From assembly GCA_032433765.1 (NCBI GenBank), contig JAVIAB010000073.1, positions 64,436,199-64,500,198 of the forward strand: a stretch of DNA of 64,000 bases, given 5' to 3'. Positions 23,591 to 35,165 of this stretch are shown here, piece by piece. Numbering within the stretch: the first letter of the stretch is position 1; each line of letters starts with the position of its first letter. The stretch comes from Megaustenia siamemsis. Lineage: Eukaryota > Mollusca > Gastropoda > Stylommatophora > Ariophantidae. The notes under the pieces are model-generated. The model saw nothing but the letters and a program-made list of their open reading frames with translations. It was not told the origin of the DNA and did no database searches. The position numbers and the translations under genes are program-made.

Positions 23591-26088
23591 AAGGATGATT
23601 TAGTTAAAGATGAATTCTATAAACAGTTACAATGTCAGATGGAGGAAAGATGAGCCAAGGATATTATAATCTTGATGGGAGATCTAAATGCTAAAGTAGG
23701 ATCAGACAACAGAGGCTTCAAAGAGATTATGGGAAAACATGGACTTGGAGAGATAAACGAGAATGGAGAGATATTTGTGAATTTCTGTGCCTTTAATCAA
23801 GTGAGCCTAGGAGGAACAATATTCCAACATAAAAGAATACATAAAGCTACATGGGTGTCACCAGATCATAGAACGGAAAATCAAATTGATCACATATGTA
23901 TTAATAATAAGTTTAAGTCATCCTTACAGGATGTAAAAGTATATAGAGGGGCAGATGTAGCTTCAGATCATCATCTTCTGATAGCCAAACTTAAACTTAA
24001 ACTAAAAAGATATACTACAACGAATAAGGGTAGAAAGTAATTCAATGTAGGGTTTCTAAAAGAACAAGGAATTAAAGTTAAATTCACAGTCACAATATCA
24101 AACAAATACCAAGTCCTCCAACAACTAGAAAATACAATAAATGTAGAAGATCATTGGAAACAGGTAAAGGATATATGGAAAGAGACATGTGAAGAAACGC
24201 TGGGGAAAAGAGAATGCCAGAATAAGGCACGGATGACAGCAGAGACCCTGGATAAAATCAAAGAAAGAAAGAACAAGAAAGCAGACATAAATAAAAGCAA
24301 AACGAGAAGTAATAAAGCCAAAACACAATAAGCTTATACAGAGATGAACAAGGAAGTGACAAGATGTATTAAAAGGGATAAGAGGAAATATATAGATGAA
24401 CTAGCTAAAGAGGCAGAAGAAGCAGCAAATAAAGGGAATATGAAAGAACTGTACAACAGTAAAAAGAAATTAGGTGGAAAATACAAACAGATCAATGCCT
24501 TTATTAAAGATAAGAAAGGAAATCTGCTTAGTAGTATAAGGGAACAAAGGGAGAGATGGAAATGAAGAACTTTTGAACAGACATGGCTCAAATAATCCTC
24601 CAGATATACTACCAGCAGAAGAAGAGTTACACGTTAATTGTGGAAAACCAAGCAAAGATGAAATAATGAAAGCCATCAAGCTATTAAAAAATGTAAAAGC
24701 CACAGGGCCAGATGAAATTCCTTCGGAAGGCATAAAAACAGATATCAACACCTCTACCAAGATGTTATATAATCTATTAGATAAAATTTGGGAGAGGAAA
24801 GAAATACGTAAAGACTGGAAAGAAGATTATATGATCAAACTACCAAAGAAAGGAAGTTTACAGGAGTGCACAAATTATAGGGGAATTATGCTACTATCAG
24901 TGCCAGGAAAAATATTAAGCAGAATCATTCTGGAGAGACTAAAAGAGGCCATAGAGAAACATTTGAGAGATGAACAAGCAGGTTGTAGGAAGAACAGATC
25001 ATGTGCTGATCAAATAACTACTCTACGTATAATAGTTGAACAAAGTTTAGAACTAAAATCCCCACTTTATTTTGGATTCATAGATTATGAAAAGGCATTT
25101 GATAGTTTAGACAGAGGAATGATTTGGAAGTTGCAGAGTCATTACGGAATCCCCATAAAGTTTATTAACCTGATAAAAACAATGTATGAAGGAATGAAAT
25201 GTAGTGTGGTGCATGAAGGGCAGCTTACCGATGCATTTGAAATAAGAACAGGAGTAAGGCAGAGATGCCTTCTGTCTCCATTTCTCTTTCTACTGGCCAT
25301 AGAATGGATAATGAAAATAACTCAAATAACAAAAGTAGTAACAAAAGCTGTAAATAACAAAAGAAATGGAACCCAGTGGTCACTGACCAAGCAACTTGAC
25401 GATTTAGACTTTGCTGATGACATAGCTCTCTCACACAGCCATCAGCAGATGCAGGATAAAATGAACATACTTGATGAAAGATCACAACAGCTAGGACTGA
25501 AAATTAATAGAGATAAGACCAACATTATGAGAATAAATGCAATTGGCAATAACCAAATAAAATTAGGAGAAATATCTCTACTAGACGTACAATCTTACAT
25601 ATATCTGGGTAGTAATATAGATAAAGAGGGAAGAACAGAAAATGATACCAAAATAAGGATATCAAAAGCAAGAGGAGCGTTTGTTGCACTGGGAAACATA
25701 TGAAAGTCCAAAGAAATTAGGTTAAGCACAAAAATAAAAATTTTCAACTCCAATGTTAAGTCAGTCCTATTACATGGCTGTGAAATATGGAGAACAACAA
25801 AATTGACAATCATGAAGATACAGACTTTCATTAATGGATGCTTACGCAGAATAAAAGGATGGAAATGGCAGGACAAATTCTCTAACATAAAATTATGGAA
25901 ATGTACTAGTGGGTAAAGAGATACAACGAAGACGATGGCGTTGGACAGGACACACACTGCGGAAGCCAACTGAGAGTATTACACAACAGGCATTTTTTTG
26001 GAATCCCCAGGGGAAAAGACAAAAAGGAAACAGACTTGGAAAGTGTTTGTTGAAGACCTATGCTCTACAGGTAGCTGAAAGGTAGAAG

Positions 26089-27396
26089 AAGAAGAATCCT
26101 CTATTTCCTGTGCGATGTAGGTAATCAGGTCTTCAGTTGATCTGTGCTGACGGAAACCACTTTATTGTGGTATGATTTGTTGTTTTGTCTCCAAATGCCA
26201 CATGAGTCTTCTGTTGACCAGCCTTTCCATGAGTTTGCTCAGGCAGCTTAGTAGGCTAATAGGTCTGTAGCTACTTGGGTCCAGTGGGTCTTTTCCATGT
26301 TTGAGGATGGACACCATAATGGCTTCTTTCCAGGTTGCCGGCATTTGTCCTTTCTTCCAGCTGGCATTTATTATCTTTAGGAGCTGGCTCTTGGCTTTCT
26401 GTCCAAGTTTTATGAGCATTTCGTTGGTGATTCCATCTTTTCCAGGGGAACTCTTGAGTTTCAATCCTTTGAGGGCTACATCTAGATCTGTTGGTGTAAA
26501 GATGGTCGTCTGGTGTTCTTCTGGTGCTAAAGGCATGTGTTTTGCATCTCGGTTTTTTTTCTTGTAGCTTTCTGTTGGTCTTTTGGAATGTTTATTCTAC
26601 TTATGCTTTTGTAAGTTTCTATCAGTATGTTTGCTGCCTTTTTACCTGTGTAAATGTTCTGATTGTGTGCTAATGTTATTGTAGGTCGGCTGTTGCTTTC
26701 ATCGCTCAAAGCTTTCGCAAGTTTCCACAGTTTATGTCCATTTTTGTCTAGATTAAGGCTCTCTGTTTTGTCTTTCCAGCTCTGTCATGCTGATATCTTG
26801 ACATTTCTTCTGTATTTGGCAGAGGCTGCTTTATAGGCTATGTTGTTCTCTGTGCTTTGTGATGCTTTAGCTAGTTCTCTGGCAGAGTTCAGTTCCTCTT
26901 CTAGTCTTTGTATTTCCATGCTCCAGTATGGCTTGTAGTTTCTTCTTGCTCCTTTAGGAATTTATTCTTTAGCAGCTCTCAGGATTGCCTTTGTTAACTC
27001 CTCTATCATATTATTGACTTTCTTTTAATGGATGTTGATAGGCACAGTGTCGACATCTGTGAGCTTGGCAAACTTTTCCCAGTCTGCTCTCTTGTAGTTT
27101 CAGCAGGGAAATAGTATTTGCATCTCCTGTTTGTGAGCAAGATCCACTGAAAGTTTGACTGGTCAGTGGTCATTGTCGCCAAGATGGTTCAGTACTATTC
27201 TGGTTATTTTGTTGGATATGCCTTCTGTTGCGAATGCGAGGTCAGGAGTTGATGTTGTTTTCCATCTTCTTGAGTAGAAAGTTGGGGGGTCCTCTCTGGA
27301 GTTTATGAGGAATAGGTTGTTGTCTATTTCCACATTCTTCCACTTCTTTACCTCAGGCATTGGATTCCACATATATATCCCCATCCATATTTCCCA
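26089..27396 (-). mobile_element. LINE family F: endonuclease end, linker and RT start
   Basis: The minus strand from 27396 reads the endonuclease C-terminus (VEIDNNLFLINSREDPPTF; NKITRIVLNHLGDNDH), then a linker with many breaks. RT begins at 26536-26162 (GLKLKSSPGKDGITNEMLIK, RPISLLSCLSKLM). It is truncated at both ends. The linker junction IETYKSISRINIP matches the two halves of the interrupted F copy at 49.3 and 51.7 kb. Confidence 0.82.
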
Positions 27397-27414
27397 ATAG
27401 GAAACAAAACTGGT

Positions 27415-27745
27415 GCCCCAAGTTTGAAGATTTATAAAGTAAGGGAAATAATTAGATGACTGAGGAAGAAGATAAAGAAATTTTGAACACAGTTGAAAAT
27501 GAAAAAAGAACTATTAAAGCAATTAGAGCAAGAAAATTTTAATATTTTGGACAAATGAAGAGACATAATATAATTAAAATCATTGTCGAGGGAAAAGTAC
27601 AGAGTCTCTATGAACAAGAGACAGAGACTGAAGATGACTAATAATAGAGAGAAATAAACTAAACAATCACTCATAGATTGTACAACAAAGGTAAGAAACT
27701 GAGGGTAAAAAGTTAATCCATGATTGCTAACGTTCAACGTTGAGA
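27415..27745 (+). mobile_element. RTE-type LINE family E, degenerate C-terminus
   Basis: Reads EEEDKEILNTVENEKRTIKA, YFGQMKRHNIIKIIVEGKVQ: the family E FLGHVKRHNSLLKVILEGKIQ region in a decayed form. Confidence 0.65.
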
Positions 27746-27876
27746 CAAAACATGATGACAATTATTATAAAAGGCAACAGCATGAAAAAATCACGCACAG
27801 CTATATTATAGCCCATAAGCTAATTCTTCATAGGTACCTACTATTATATAATGCAATAAAATCATGTGCTCCTCAC

Positions 27877-27973
27877 CTAAAGAATTCTGGCTTATAAGGT
27901 AAGCTTGATACTGTTGCATCTGCTTTGGTTCTGTCAGTGTCATTATCATTGGGTGTTTCCAAAAGACCAAAAA
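27877..27973 (-). CDS. MSH4: MSH4 exon A, near N-terminus
   Basis: A 97-bp minus-strand exon with acceptor tttatttcccag and donor ag/gtgagg. It encodes FGLLETPNDNDTDRTKADAT and ends PYKPEFF. The FGL-ETP start matches the conserved short motif near the N-terminus of vertebrate MSH4 (human about NFGLQETP), ahead of the serine-rich stretch. It begins with two bases of a split codon and leaves two bases (AG), completed by the single base that begins exon B, 15 kb downstream on this strand. The exon is short, so similarity alone is thin; phase and order raise confidence. Confidence 0.72.
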
Positions 27974-27999
27974 CTGGGAAATAAATTGTGAGATACAAA

Positions 28000-28285
28000 T
28001 ATTTCTGAACAACATATCCTTTGTCATTTACAATAAATGGCAAGATCTGTCAATAAAAGAAAATAAATTAGCATCGCTCATAATCTTCACCACACCTCAC
28101 CTTCAAATTCAATGCCTTGAAAAATTATTCTGTTTTTTTTATTTTCGAATTGAAAACACAGGCTTTTTTCATTTACATATACTTTCTCAGTTAATCAATG
28201 AACATGTTCAGGTGGATCAAAATTGGTTGGGCTTGAAGGCAGTTGCTACTGAAAAGGTCAAGACCGACAAAACTGTATTTTTAAA
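28000..28285. other. MSH4 intron sequence upstream of exon A
   Basis: No gene or element recognised; AT-rich. Confidence 0.35.
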
Positions 28286-28580
28286 ACACATCATCATCAT
28301 TATGTGCCATACCGGTTGGCATAGGCGATAGTGTCCTTCCACAATCTTCTATCCACAGTGCATCGTATCAGTTCTGTTGTTGACTGTTTTCTATGCCATG
28401 ATACCAAGCTATCCAGTATTTTCTCTCTTTGTCATCTGCGATATCTCTTTCCTTTTATTTTGCCAATTGTAACCAAGTGTTCCAACTTTCCTCTTCTCAT
28501 GATGTGCCCGAGAAATGTTGATTGTTTCTTTCTGATGTTTTTCAGGAGCTCCCTTTTTGTGCTGCGTTATACTGTAAAAT
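28286..28580 (-). mobile_element. RTE-type LINE family D, 3' end
   Basis: The minus strand shows the D C-terminus (complement of gcacatcatgagaagaggaaag) and the catcatcat tail at 28289. It is truncated by a SINE on the 5' side. Confidence 0.8.
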
Positions 28581-28811
28581 GGAGCTGCAATAGCTCAATG
28601 GTTAGTGAACTGGACTACAAAGGACAAAGGGTAGGGTTCGATCCCAACCGACGGCTTCCGGGTTCACCCAGCCTTTAATGGGTACCTGATTTTTTTCAGG
28701 GAAAGTAAAGCGGCACGGGCGTAATACCGACCACATTACCCCAAAATCATGTGCGAAGGTCTGTAAAATATATGGTCACTAACACCATATTCCCTATACA
28801 CCACTTGGCGC
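28581..28811 (+). mobile_element. tRNA-derived SINE, family S
   Basis: Head ggagctgcaatagctcaatgg with box B gggttcgatcccaacc, then the S body ending ccctatacaccacttggcg. Confidence 0.85.
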
Positions 28812-29240
28812 CTGTCTCTTGCTTTGATGGTGCAGGTTGTCATAGGCTGACTTGTCCATCTTTCGATGTTACTCGTCCATGTTAGTCTTGGTCTGCCTCT
28901 TTTACCTTGTATTTTCCTCTCCAGGATTACTTTTAGTAGGCTGTTGTGTCTTTTAACATGACGCAAAAATCTCATTTGTTTTGTTTGAATTGTGTTTAGT
29001 AGTTCTCTTTTCATTTTTAGTTGTTTAAAGACTTCATCGTTTGTTTTCTTTTCCTTCCATCCAATTCTACCTATTCTTCTATATATCCACATTTCAAAGG
29101 CTTTAATTCTCTGTTCTGTTTTCTTGTCTAATATCAATGTTTCTGCACCATATATGAAAGTTGAGAAGACATAACATTTTGCAATTCTTAGTTTTAGCCC
29201 TGGTGTTATTTGTTTTGATGTTAGTATGTTCTTCATACTA
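28812..29240 (-). mobile_element. RTE-type LINE family E, C-terminal part
   Basis: Open minus-strand frame: SKQITPGLKLRIAKCYVFST, KTEQRIKAFEMWIYRRIGRI, GKRGRPRLTWTSNIERWT. The 3' end is replaced by the S SINE tail. Confidence 0.85.
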
Positions 29241-29988
29241 AAATCATGAAAAGCTTAATTCCAACAGATGACAAAATATACATGGAAAACAAACCAGTGG
29301 AAGAGATCGATCACTTTATCTATCTTGGAAGTCACATTGATTGAAAAGGGGATACAAGCAAAGAAATTAGAATCAGAATAACTAAAGTAGCAATGTCTTT
29401 CAGAAGCCTTGAAAAGTTGTCGAAATCAAAACTCATCAGCACAAACACAAAACTTAGACTATTTAAATCAAATGTACTATCAACCCTTATGTATGCGTGT
29501 GAAAGCTGAAAAACAACAAGAGACATAGAAACAAAGTTGAACGCATTCGAAAATAAATGTCTAAGGAAAATACTTAGTATCGCGTGGAACAAATTCAATA
29601 CAAACGAGGAAATTAGAGAAATCGCCAATCAACTACTAATATCTTCAGTAATCAAGAAAAGACGATGGTCATATGTTGGACATGTGATGAGAAGAGATAA
29701 TAACCGAACAGCAAAGCAAGTCCTCATGTGGGAAACAACAGGTAAGAGGAAGAGAGGAAGACCCAGAGAGACACTAAAAAGAACATTGATGAGAGAGGCA
29801 AGAGCAGCAGGAATCTGCTCCCTCAATGAGATAGAGCTGCTTGCACAGAACAGAGACAAATGGCAAGATTTAATAAAATATCTTTAAAAGAATTGAAAAC
29901 TGCTAGAACAAAAATTCAGATAAGAGAAGGAGTATCTTGGTCTACACCCTATGGGCCGGCTACGGCTCGAAAGGTCAATAGATAGATG
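29241..29988 (+). mobile_element. RTE-type LINE family C, 3' part
   Basis: It starts in the post-RT region (KSLIPTDDKIYMENKPVEEI). A stop and frameshifts precede the frame from 29537 (NAFENKCLRKILSIAWNKFN; RRWSYVGHVMRRDN; LLAQNRDKWQDLIKYL). The 3' UTR has ccctatgggccggctacgg and ends in aatagatag. Confidence 0.87.
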
Positions 29989-30311
29989 TTCTTCGTGGTT
30001 AGCGGGGTAGAGTACTGCCCTACAAAAGGTGGAGTAAGATGTCTCCTTTCCCCCGCTAGTCTTCGGGACATCCTTGGGCAAGGTAGAGCTCCCATTTAGC
30101 CCCCCTAGCAGGGTTATGTGAAGCCATTGGAGCAGGTGGTGGATGGTGTTGTGGGAGCAGCCTACAAGTAGTGCCGGTTATGGTCCCCACACCGCAGGTA
30201 GAGGATCTCATGTATAGAGACAATGGCTGCGATCTCCGACTAGTACAGTCACTGCCAAGAAGGAAAGGAATGGCAAACTACCTTCTTATATTGCCTAGAC
30301 TAATCATGACA
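29989..30311 (+). mobile_element. 5' UTR of an A-type RTE LINE, orphan
   Basis: Matches the reverse complement of 1750-1980, the region upstream of the family A endonuclease (gtgaagccattggagcagg; tctcatgtatagagacaatgg). No ORF follows. It could be promoter-bearing 5' UTR left after internal loss. Confidence 0.7.
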
Positions 30312-30405
30312 AAAAATCATGTGCAGAAGGTCTGTAAAATTTATGGTCACTAACACCATATTCCCTATACACCACTTGGCGTGACGGGGATACTTTACTT
30401 AATTT
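30312..30405 (+). mobile_element. SINE family S, 3' part only
   Basis: Only the body end (aaaatcatgtgcagaaggtc to accacttggcgtgacgggg) is present; the tRNA head is missing. Confidence 0.75.
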
Positions 30406-30424
30406 TTTTATCATGACAAATCAC

Positions 30425-30811
30425 AACTTAATGTCTATGAAAAGATGATTAGAGGCCACAGAGATGGGATTTCTCAGAAGAATGTTGAAAGTTCCCTGGA
30501 GAGCTAAAAAGACCAATGAGGAAGTTCTCAAAGAGGCCAACACAAAAAGGGAGCTCTTAAAAAACATCAGAAAGAACCAATAAACATTTTTTGGGCACAT
30601 CATGAGAAGAGGAAAGTTGGAATAATTGGTTACAACTGGCAAAATAAAAGGAAAGAGATATCGTGGACGACAAAGAGAGAAAACACTAGATGGCTTGGTG
30701 TCATGGCATGGAAAGAAGAACAACAGAACTGATATGATGCACTGTGGATGGAAGATTGTGGAAGGACATGATCGCCTACGCCAACCGGTATGGCACATGA
30801 TAATGATGATG
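30425..30811 (+). mobile_element. RTE-type LINE family D, 3' part
   Basis: Reads LEATEMGFLRRMLKVPWRAK, KTNEEVLKEANTKRELLKNI, a stop, TFFGHIMRRGKLE, and ends gcacatgataatgatgatg. Confidence 0.85.
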
Positions 30812-31262
30812 TTCTTCATGATATTAAAATTACTTTTTGCCATTCCTATTCTTTTGTTTATTTCAGTTATACATTTTCCATCACTGGTTATAGTATGTCC
30901 AAGGTAGTTGTAGTTCTGAACTGTCTCCAGGTCTATTCCTTCAATTTTGATATTCACTTGTGGGTTTTGAGTATTTTCTTTGTTTATGGCCATAGTTTTA
31001 GTCTTTTTGATATTCATATCTAGTCCATATTTTTTGCTTGTCATGTTTATTTCATTAAGTAATTGTTATAGATCTTTAGGATTTTTTGCTAGTAATACAG
31101 TATCGTCAGCATATCTTAGGTTATTGATTATCTTTCCATTAATTTGTAGGCCTGGCATCTCAGTGATGTTTTTAAAGATTTGCTCAGTGTATAGATTGAA
31201 CAAGCTTGGTGATAGGATGCATCCCTGTCTTACTCCTCTTTTTATATAAATTGGTGTAGAAT
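30812..31262 (-). mobile_element. RTE-type LINE family E, RT core
   Basis: Minus-strand RT with KRGVRQGCILSPSLFNLYTE (motif B) and NLRYADDTVLLAKNPKDL (motif C intact). A stop follows, then [19 protein letters not shown] and [16 protein letters not shown]. It is 5'-truncated at about 31262, where unrelated coding-like sequence begins. Confidence 0.85.
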
Positions 31263-31405
31263 TCAATAAAATGGTGTAAAATTGATTAGCATCCAAAAAA
31301 ATTGGTGGAATGAGGTCACATTCGCTGGACCACTGCAGAAGTTGCATTAGGGAACTGATTAGCTTCGGTTCTATGGTGTAATTTTCTGCGTCTGAGCTAA
31401 TCAAC
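31263..31405 (-). other. Coding-like stretch of unknown origin fused to RT frame
   Basis: The frame upstream of the family E RT reads ISSDAENYTIEPKLISSLMQ and LLQWSSECDLIPPIFLDANQ, with no resemblance to RTE sequence at this position. It may be a host exon with acceptor gattagctcag at about 31400, or part of another element. Not identified. Confidence 0.3.
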
Positions 31406-31861
31406 TGATCCAGTTAGCAAAGTTTGCCAATGATAACAGGTTGTACTCACCTCATTGTTCTTCATTGTCAAGTCAAAAGTTTGTGAATACGACCTTCCCC
31501 TGCCTAGCGATATATGTGAATTACGTCAACACATCGTGTAATGTTCCAAAACCGCCGAAGTAATTGTATGACGCCAAGTTCTTGCATTGTACAACTCCTT
31601 GCTAAGCTCTGCTCAGTCAAGTCAGTAGCAGTTTTCACTTTGGAAATTGTGCATCAGCTTTTCGTGTGCTGTTGGCTGCTTTTACTATAGAAACTGGGAT
31701 ATTGTGAGTGCAGCCATAGTTGTGTGAGCTACGTCATTAAGTTAGTCGCTTAGCCCTAGGACGGTCGTACTCTAATCAATGAAAGACGGAGTGGGGTTTC
31801 GTATATGACTTGTCAGCATCGGTGAGGCTCCCGGAAGTTCATGGCAGCTAGGAGGGTCTTA
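31406..31861 (-). other. Non-repetitive region with a possible first exon of MSH4
   Basis: No TE signature. At 31465 the minus strand has an ATG followed by AAGAACAATGAG and a strong donor, gtgagt, at 31450. In phase 0 this donor does not fit exon A. The weaker donor four bases on (gtga/gtacaa) would leave one base and give MKNNEVIFGLLETP. It may instead be a non-coding first exon. The stretch upstream, to 31861, would be 5' UTR and promoter. Confidence 0.28.
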
Positions 31862-32705
31862 TAGTCTGTTGTTTGATGTGTGATGGTCATGGTCTAATCA
31901 CAAACTAATTACTACATCAAGCTTGGGCAGATGGTGCTCGTAAACCTGGGAGGCTGACCATCTAAGGGCAGATTCCCCCTACAGAAAAGACAATCTGATG
32001 CCTTGCAGGAACAGTGGGGGCAATCAAAGGCTAAGGAAAGCAAACCTGAATTAAATGCTGGCTGAAATCGGATGCACTGGGCCACTGGCGCAGAACACAG
32101 TGCAACGTTTTAACAAGTAATCAATCAGATCTGATCTAACAGACTCTAATTATGATAGAAACTACCGCTGACCGGAAAGGCTTCAAGAAACAACTGAATA
32201 TAATACACTGGAATGCGGTGGGCATATACCACAAAAAACAAGCTCTAACAATCAGACTAGCTGAGGAGGAGATAGACGTTGCCTGCATCCAGGAAACTCA
32301 TCTAAATCCTCAGCACAGATTTATGATCAGGGGCTACCAAACATTTTGACAAGACAGGGAAGGTCACAAGGGTGGAATTCTTATACTAATTAAAAATTCC
32401 ATCCCAGCAAAACTGATAGATGTAGTCACAAACGGAGAGGCAGAGATCATTGGTACAGACCTATACATTAACTCCGCTAGTATAAGGATATTTAATATAT
32501 ACTGTCCAAATGACAAATTACTGAAGCTGGAGTCAATGGAAATAGCACCATCAAAGTGTCTGGAAGTAGGAGACTTTAATAGCCACTCTGAAAGATGGGG
32601 ATATAAGGAGTCCAATGTTCGAGGTGAAGAAGTGAAAGAATGGGAAATAGACAACAACCTATTTCTCATAAACTCTAGGGAGGATCCCCAACCTTCTAAT
32701 CAAGA
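31862..32705 (+). mobile_element. LINE family F, 5' UTR and endonuclease start
   Basis: The 5' UTR starts near agtctgttgtttgatgtgtg. The endonuclease begins at 32152 (QLNIIHWNAVGIYHKKQALT, DVACIQETHLNP), has one stop at 32347, then continues KLIDVVTNGEAEI, NIYCPND, and EVGDFNSHSERWGYKES. It ends within NSREDP. Only the 5' quarter is present. Confidence 0.85.
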
Positions 32706-32800
32706 AGATGGAAAACAAATGCTCCTTTTCCTTTTTTGTTTGCAATGCATCCACCTTCTATGGCTTTTAAAAATTTATATTAGTCATTCTCTTTATTTTT

Positions 32801-33056
32801 GGGAGCCGCGATAGCTCAGTGGTTAGTGAACTGGACTACAAAGGACAAGGGGTAGGGTTCAATCCCAACCGACGGCTTCCGGGTTCACCCAGCCTTAAAT
32901 GGGTACCAGATTTTTTCTGGGAAAGTAAAGCAGCACGGGCGTAATACCAACCACATTACCCCAAAAATCATGTGCTGAAGGTCTGTAAAATATAGGGTCA
33001 CTAACACCATATTTCCCTATACGCCAATTGGCGTGACAGGGGTACTTTACTTTTTT
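32801..33056 (+). mobile_element. tRNA-derived SINE, family S, well preserved
   Basis: The most complete copy: gggagccgcgatagctcagt, box B gggttcaatcccaacc, body aaatgggtaccagatttttt, and tail tactttactttttttttt. The element may end in a Pol III-style T run. Confidence 0.88.
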
Positions 33057-34085
33057 TTTTTATTTTCTTTATTTCTGTGTGCATTCCTCTTAAGTCTTGT
33101 TTGCTTTCCATAGTTTCTATTTCTATATATTTTTGGCTGAGCCAGTCTTCTTTTGCCTTTTTGCACATTTTGCGTATTTCATTATGTATTTTATTGTATT
33201 GGGCAGTGTTCTTCGCTTGTCTCCTCTCTTCCATTTTTTCTAAGATGTTGTAAGTTATCCATTTTTGTTTTTTGTTCTTTTCTTTTTTGGGTAAGGTGTT
33301 GCAGGTTTCTTGTATGCTTTTCTTTATGCATTGCCATTTGGTTGTGACTTTTTCATCAGGATTTTCTCTTCTGTATTGCTCAATTCCTTCTTCTAGCAGC
33401 TTCTGATATGTGTTCTTTACTTGTATTGTATAGGTATCTTTAATATCTTTTTGATTTAAAGCTTTTATATCTAGTGGTATTGTTGATGAATTAGGCTTTT
33501 GCTTGTTTTGCTTTAGTTTGATTTTCAATTTAATCATTACAGGATTGTGATCCGAATTAATATCCGCTCCTGGACAGGTTTTGGCTTTCTTTACGCTGTT
33601 ACGGAACCTTTCTTTTATCATTATGTAATCTATTTGATTCCTCTTCTTATCTCCAGGGCTTTTCCATGTGTATAGTTTCCTTTTCTCTTGCTCAAAGTAG
33701 GTGTTACATATTATTAGCCTGTTTTCTTCAGATATTTGTATTAATCTTTCTCCTCTGTCATTTCTTTTTCCTAAACCATGATTTCCTATAATGGTCTAAT
33801 ATTTACCAGTTCCTACTTTAGCGTTCATGTCACCCAACAATCAAGATGTCTGAAGATTTCACTTGCTTCATAACTTTATTTAGGTCTTCATAGTGTGCCT
33901 CTATTTCTGACTCTGTTTGTTCATCTGTGTAGTCTTGAGTATGTCTGTGTTATTGCTATGTCGAATGGTTTTGCTTTCATCTTGAGTAGTATAATCTTAT
34001 CATTGTATGTCCAGTGAGTACTTATATAATTTTGTAGCTCCCTTTTTATTAGTATTACTACCACTCTTTGATGTTCTGTTGTATT
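33057..34085 (-). mobile_element. RTE-type LINE family E, endonuclease and linker
   Basis: From 34085 the minus strand has a broken endonuclease (LGDMNAKVGTGKY; HGLGKRNDRGERLIQISEEN; TWKSPGDKKRNQIDYIMIKE). An open 206-codon linker (33621-33001) follows, with PGADINSDHNPVMIKLKIKL and WITYNILEKMEERRQAKNTA. It ends at an S SINE. Confidence 0.85.
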
Positions 34086-34272
34086 TCCTTAGTATATAAA
34101 TGTATATTTTTCGTTGTATATTCGTTTTATATTTAAATATAAAACTAATAGAATAAAAAAGTACACAAAGTTTTAGTAAGTAAAAGTGAAATTTATAATT
34201 GCAATTAGTACCAATGACAATTATTATTTTATTATTATAGTACTGTATAAGACAGTATAAGGTGTATAATCT

Positions 34273-34352
34273 ACCTATCTATTGACCTTTCAAGCCATAG
34301 CCGGCCCATAGGGCGTAGACCAAGATACTCCCTCTCTTATCTGAATTTTTTT
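34273..34352 (-). mobile_element. RTE-type LINE family C, 3' tail only
   Basis: The minus strand carries the C 3' UTR (ccctatgggccggctatggc) ending in ctatctat-type repeats on the plus strand at 34273. Confidence 0.75.
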
Positions 34353-34360
34353 TCTCTCTC

Positions 34361-34697
34361 TCTCTCTGCGATCAGGACTCAATCAGAGTAGGATTCCAGA
34401 CTCTCACATGAAGTCAGCTGTCAGGTTAAGTGTGTTGATCGCCCCCACAGACAGAACATCACATTTAGAGTCTGCCAGATCCACTCTGACTGAACACCCG
34501 TTAATACGTTGCACTGTGTTCTGCGCCAGTGGCCCAGTGCATCCGATTTCAGCCAGCATTTTATTCAGGTTCGCTTTCCTTAGCCTTTGATTGTCCCCAA
34601 TCTTCCTGCAAGGCAGCAGATTGTCTTTTCTGTAGGGGGATTCTGCCCTTAGATGGTCTGCCCTCCCAGGTTTACGAGCACCATCTGCCTGAGTCAC
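34361..34697 (-). mobile_element. Short F-derived element (5' UTR joined to 3' UTR), left copy
   Basis: Starts (34697) with the family F 5' UTR segment (cctgggagggcagaccatct; tgctggctgaaatcggatgc). After about 220 bp it switches to tctgtctgtgggggcgatca and the F 3' UTR (gtctggaatcctactctgat), ending in gatcgcagagagag. Endonuclease, RT and RNase H are all missing. A 98-residue frame crosses it, but a coding role is unproven. Confidence 0.75.
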
Positions 34698-35165
34698 TAG
34701 AGGTGACTAACACAGACATGCACACACAAAGATATGAGATGTGAATAACACAGACATGTACACAGCGATACGAGACATGACTAACACCGACACACATCAA
34801 GATATATGACACATGAATAACATAGACATGCACATAAAGATATGAGATATGACTGACATAGACATGTGCACACAAAAATATGACACATACCTAACATAAA
34901 CATACACACAAAGATATAAGATATAACTAACATAGGCGTGCACACACAAGGATACGAGATATCCCTAACCCAGACATGCACACACAAAGATATGACACAT
35001 GACTAACACAGATACACACTAAGATATGAGATATTACTAAACTCAGACGCACATAAAGATATGAGACATGATTAACACGGACACACCAAGATATGAGATA
35101 TGACTAACATGACACACACCTAGATATCAGCCATGGCTAGAACGCACACACACACACAAGCTAAG
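34698..35165. repeat. Minisatellite with about 36-bp unit, left arm
   Basis: Degenerate tandem units of the form acacagacatgcacacaaagatatgagatatgactaac. The inverted copy is at 42630-43140. Confidence 0.85.

Larger units (their letters stand above)
23036..26088 (+). mobile_element. RTE-like LINE family B with interrupted endonuclease
   Basis: The endonuclease starts at about 23060 (IGTWNIHTLNKQGKAAY), is cut by a SINE and a family E piece, and resumes at 23595 with MGDLNAKVGSDNRG (23675) and APDH-type SPDHRTENQIDHI. A linker follows. The RT frame of 376 codons (24573-25703) has VKATGPDEIPSEGIK, FIDYEKAFDSLDRG (motif A), GVRQRCLLSPFLF (motif B; the usual G is R) and DLDFADDIALSHSH (motif C). 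The C-terminus is frameshifted after 25703. It ends in gaagaagaag at about 26085. It resembles elements annotated F52C9.6-like. Confidence 0.85.

Noticed and set aside
34408..34744. Plus-strand frames in the F-derived element
   Set aside because: Antisense shadows of the F 5' UTR; not conserved as frames in other copies.
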